A DNA stretch of 7,854 nt from an uncultured Clostridia bacterium (GTDB lineage Bacteria > Bacillota > Clostridia > Christensenellales > Borkfalkiaceae). Below are positions 5,495 through 7,854 of this stretch, in pieces (position 1 is the stretch's first letter; every line of letters begins with the position of its first letter). The notes under the pieces were generated by a model that was not told where the DNA came from, searched no databases, and was given only the letters and a program-made list of their open reading frames with translations. The position numbers were made by a program, and so were the translations under genes. Location: assembly GCA_947090365.1 (NCBI GenBank), contig CAMUNT010000028.1, forward strand, positions 1 to 7,854, read 5' to 3'.

Positions 5495-5541
5495 GCGTTG
5501 CCGTGTTTAAGTACATTTGTAATCATTTGTCATAGTTTAAC

Positions 5542-5570
5542 TTGACATTTACGGGAATAAAGAGTATTAT
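5542..5570 (+). promoter_or_regulatory. Promoter of the GNAT-like gene
   Basis: TTGACA (5542-5547), a 17-base spacer and TATTAT (5565-5570) are near-consensus. The leader is about 60 bases and contains GAGCT at 5577-5581 and AGCTC at 5595-5599 around a T-rich loop, a short possible hairpin. Two ATTTGT copies 10 bases apart (5515-5520, 5525-5530) lie upstream of the -35. The coding region is preceded by AGGAAG (5620-5625), 11 bases from ATG. Confidence 0.75.
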
Positions 5571-5636
5571 TTTATAGAGCTTTTTTTTGTAACAGCTCGC
5601 TTTGAATAATATTTAACGCAGGAAGAGTATTAAACT

Positions 5637-6770
5637 ATGATAACAGTAAAAGAAATTTCGACTAAAAGAGATAAAAAGAAATTCTTCAAGTTTGTAATCG
5701 ATTTATACAGAGATAATCCGCACGCGTGCTGTAATCTTTACGCCGACGAATTTGCGGAATTCGACCCTGAAACCAACGACGCTTTCCGCTTTGCCGACTG
5801 CCGTATGTTTTTAGCTTACAAGGACGGTAAGATCGCGGGCCGTATCGCGGGTATCTGGCACCGCGGAGTAAACGAAAAATTCGGCTATAAGCAGCTTCGT
5901 TTTACGCGTTTTGACGTTATCGACGATTTCGAGGTAACTAAGGCGCTGTTCGGCAAGCTTTTCGATTGGGCGCGCGAGCTGGGTATGACCGAAATTATAG
6001 GACCTATGAGCTTTTCCGACCTCAACGAAGAGGGTATGCTTATAGAAGGCTTCGACAAGGACAGCAACTATATAGAAATTTACAATCACTCGTACTACGT
6101 CGACCATATGGAAAGGCTGGGCGCGTACAAAGTGGTTGACTGGCACTGCTACACCATAACGCCCCCCAAACAGCCTATCGAAAAGCTCAAAAAACTCAGC
6201 GATTCGGTAATGAATAGGTACGGATACGAAATTTTGGACGTAGCGTACTATTTTAAACACGATAAAAAGAGAATGAAGGAATATGTAGTGGAAGCGCTGG
6301 GCGTATTGGATAAAGCCTTTGAAAATCTGTACGGCACCAGCCCCATTAACGAAAAGCAGAAGGTGCGCTTTTCCAAAACTCTGCTTTCCGTCTGTATTCC
6401 CGAGCTTGCCACCCTCGTTATGAAGGACGGCAAGATGGTTGCGTTCGGTTACTGCATACCGTCAATGAAGGAGGTTATGCAAAAGGGCAGAGGGCGCGTA
6501 TTCCCCCGCGGGCTTATTCCGTATTTACGCGCAATGAAAAACCCCAAAACAATCGACCTTCTGAGTATCGGTATTCTGCCCGAGCATCAGGGTCACGGCA
6601 TTCCAGCTATAATAATAAACCACTGCCTCGAAGGTATCTGCAAGCTTGGCGCAACCAAGCTGGAAGCGGGTCCCCAGCTTGAAGAAAATTACCGCGTGCA
6701 AAGTCTCTGGAAGTATTTTGACTCCGAGCTTTCCAAAAAAGCAAGGTGCTGGGGCATTAAAGTCGAATAA
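5637..6770 (+). CDS. GNAT-superfamily protein with two acetyltransferase-like lobes
   Basis: This 377-residue cytoplasmic protein has two lobes. The N-terminal lobe (about 1-190) carries YRDNPHACCNLYADE near 24, MFLAYKDGKIAGRIAGI (about 59-75) and GPMSFSDLNEEGMLIEGFD (122-140). The C-terminal lobe contains the acyl-CoA-binding motif A, SIGILPEHQGHGI (Q318-G319-H320-G321), within a strand-helix. This arrangement matches large GNAT-like hypothetical proteins that share D-G-K-x-x-G-R-I and G-P-x-x-x-x-x-N-x-x-G motifs; to my knowledge their acceptor substrate is not established. GNAT enzymes move acyl groups from CoA, or in related families aminoacyl groups from tRNA, to an amine or hydroxyl. 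Length and both lobes appear complete. The next gene is a flippase-like membrane protein in the same orientation, separated by 69 bases, so a shared envelope-lipid role is possible. MprF itself pairs a GNAT-fold domain with a flippase domain, but this protein is not of the MprF catalytic type. Confidence 0.72.
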   Translation: MITVKEISTKRDKKKFFKFVIDLYRDNPHACCNLYADEFAEFDPETNDAFRFADCRMFLAYKDGKIAGRIAGIWHRGVNEKFGYKQLRFTRFDVIDDFEVTKALFGKLFDWARELGMTEIIGPMSFSDLNEEGMLIEGFDKDSNYIEIYNHSYYVDHMERLGAYKVVDWHCYTITPPKQPIEKLKKLSDSVMNRYGYEILDVAYYFKHDKKRMKEYVVEALGVLDKAFENLYGTSPINEKQKVRFSKTLLSVCIPELATLVMKDGKMVAFGYCIPSMKEVMQKGRGRVFPRGLIPYLRAMKNPKTIDLLSIGILPEHQGHGIPAIIINHCLEGICKLGATKLEAGPQLEENYRVQSLWKYFDSELSKKARCWGIKVE

Positions 6771-6777
6771 TTTTATA

Positions 6778-6815
6778 TAAATCCCGCGCAACGGCTAAGT
6801 GTGGTGCGGGGTTTA
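6778..6815. other. Long stem-loop between the GNAT-like and flippase-like genes
   Basis: TAAATCCCGCGC (6778-6789) and GTGCGGGGTTTA (6804-6815) can pair over 12 positions, two of them G-U, around a 14-base loop. It is not followed by a T-run on the + strand, so it is probably not an efficient terminator. It could be a weak attenuator, an mRNA-processing or stability element that lowers expression of the downstream gene relative to the upstream one. Confidence 0.55.
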
Positions 6816-6839
6816 ACAGTATAATAATTAAGGTGTATT

Positions 6840-7854
6840 TTGGAAGAGAAAGAGAAACCGCAGACAACCGAATATAAAGAGCCGTCGTCCGCGGAAACGT
6901 GCGAAGCCGAAAACGCTCCGCCCGAAGCGGGCGTAGATAATCGTACGGACGTTTTGCCGGTTGAAACGGAAAATACGGCAACGGAGGACGGTCAGGCGAG
7001 CGATCAGCCGACGGAAAATGCAGGCGGCACCGTTTCGGAACCGCCTAAAAGGAAGCGTTTAAAGCGCATTTTATGGAACGTGTTCCTCGTTGCGGTTATC
7101 GCGGCGGGTATCTGGTCGATGTTCGGCGTTGTCAAGGAAATAGACCACGACGCGGGCGCGACCTTCGGCGAAGTAATCAGAGGGGCAAGTCCGCTGTTCT
7201 GCGTCGTGCTTCTGGCCGTTTTTCTGGGCATAATGGCGTTGGATATTGCCAAATTCAGCATCATTTCAAAGACCGTTACGGGTAAATTCCGCATAGTGAC
7301 CTCTGCAAAGACGAACTTTATAGGAAGGTATTACGACGCCGTAACCCCCTTTTCCACCGGCGGACAGCCTATGCAGATATATTATCTCAGCACTAAGGGA
7401 ATAAACGGCGGTAACTCGTCGGCTATCGTGCTTATAAAGTACGTTTTCAGTATTCTGTGCTGGATAGCGCTCGGCGCGGCGCTTATGATTGCGGGCGCGG
7501 TGCAGGGCGTGCTGGATAACGTGAGCGGAGGAAATCTTTTAAAAATTACGGGTTGGATAGGCATTGCGGTCAATTTAATTGTGCCTATATTCGTGCTTTT
7601 GTTCCTCGTCCTTCCGAAATTTATGCACAAGCTGACGGCGGGCTTCATAAAGCTCGGCGCAAAAATGAAAATAGTCAAAAACGTTGACAAAGCCACCGAA
7701 CGCGCGCTTAAAACGGTAGACGATTTTAAATCTGCGTTCACTCATATGGCAACCAGCCCCGTTAAATTCGTCGCGCTTATTTTGGTGTGCCTCTGCGAAT
7801 CAGCGCTTACGTTTTCAATTCCCTATTTCGTTATGAAAGCGTTTTCCTGCCCCG
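6840..7854 (+). CDS. MprF/YbhN-type flippase-like membrane protein (LPG_synthase_TM family), 5' part, runs off window
   Basis: A frame without stops runs from TTG at 6840 to the window end (338 codons). TTG is chosen because AAGGTG (6830-6835) lies four bases upstream; no ATG is available before the domain. The first about 72 residues are an acidic, Pro/Thr/Glu-rich, probably disordered cytoplasmic tail, followed by KRKRLKR (positive-inside) and the first membrane helix (ILWNVFLVAVIAAGIWSMF). More helices follow, and a conserved loop reads GRYYDAVTPFSTGGQPMQIYYL (about 162-183; residues G, Y, P, G-G-Q-P), the signature of the LPG_synthase_TM family. After it come SSAIVLIKY and further helices. 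Family members include the lipid-flipping half of MprF and YbhN-like proteins. No synthase domain is visible here, but the 3' end is missing. The acidic N-terminal extension is unusual for the family. Confidence 0.85.
   Translation, partial: MEEKEKPQTTEYKEPSSAETCEAENAPPEAGVDNRTDVLPVETENTATEDGQASDQPTENAGGTVSEPPKRKRLKRILWNVFLVAVIAAGIWSMFGVVKEIDHDAGATFGEVIRGASPLFCVVLLAVFLGIMALDIAKFSIISKTVTGKFRIVTSAKTNFIGRYYDAVTPFSTGGQPMQIYYLSTKGINGGNSSAIVLIKYVFSILCWIALGAALMIAGAVQGVLDNVSGGNLLKITGWIGIAVNLIVPIFVLLFLVLPKFMHKLTAGFIKLGAKMKIVKNVDKATERALKTVDDFKSAFTHMATSPVKFVALILVCLCESALTFSIPYFVMKAFSCP

Noticed and set aside
5515..5530. Direct repeat ATTTGT at 10-base spacing upstream of the GNAT-like promoter
   Set aside because: The unit is too short and AT-rich to separate from chance. 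It is noted in the promoter entry only.
1..7854. CRISPR array, tRNA or rRNA gene, or a full insertion sequence
   Set aside because: No regularly spaced repeats, no cloverleaf with a GTTCRANNC arm, and no transposase reading frame were seen.

Overview
The window looks like a chromosomal segment of an uncultured or commensal Firmicute of the class Clostridia. This is inferred from the DUF6809-type small protein, the AbrB-family antitoxin next to a RelE-type toxin, sigma-A style TTGACA/TATAAT promoters, mostly GGAGG-like ribosome binding sites, and a moderate-GC housekeeping background. No rRNA marker is present, so the placement is tentative.

Left part (about 1-1200) is an AT-rich accessory patch. 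It opens with the last codons of a cytidine-deaminase-like gene on the + strand. Head to head with this is a broken RelE-family toxin on the - strand, followed by its intact AbrB/MazE-like antitoxin with a strong promoter. Both remnants stop within the same few bases, as if a deletion had joined two convergent genes. Next comes a divergent pair: a tiny XRE (Cro/CI-type) repressor on - and a DUF6809-like small protein on +. Two copies of the operator ACACG-N5-CGTGT lie between them, one inside the + promoter and one touching the -10 of the - promoter. This resembles a phage-like or element-like switch.

Centre-left (about 1195-2969) carries two RNA-modification-type enzymes on +: a Rossmann-fold methyltransferase of the RlmI-like family, apparently made from a leaderless mRNA, and a RluA-family pseudouridine synthase. 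Between them is a roughly 120-bp non-coding element with imperfect terminal inverted repeats and a central hairpin.

Centre (2995-5494) is a self-contained transcription unit: promoter, RBS, an 800-residue secreted and C-terminally membrane-anchored protein of unknown function, and a textbook intrinsic terminator.

Right part (5542-7854) starts with another strong promoter that drives a two-lobed GNAT-like protein. It is followed, across a long stem-loop, by a gene starting at TTG for an integral membrane protein of the MprF/YbhN flippase-like family (LPG_synthase_TM), which runs off the window. The pair may form an operon linked to envelope lipid biology. The specific role is inference.
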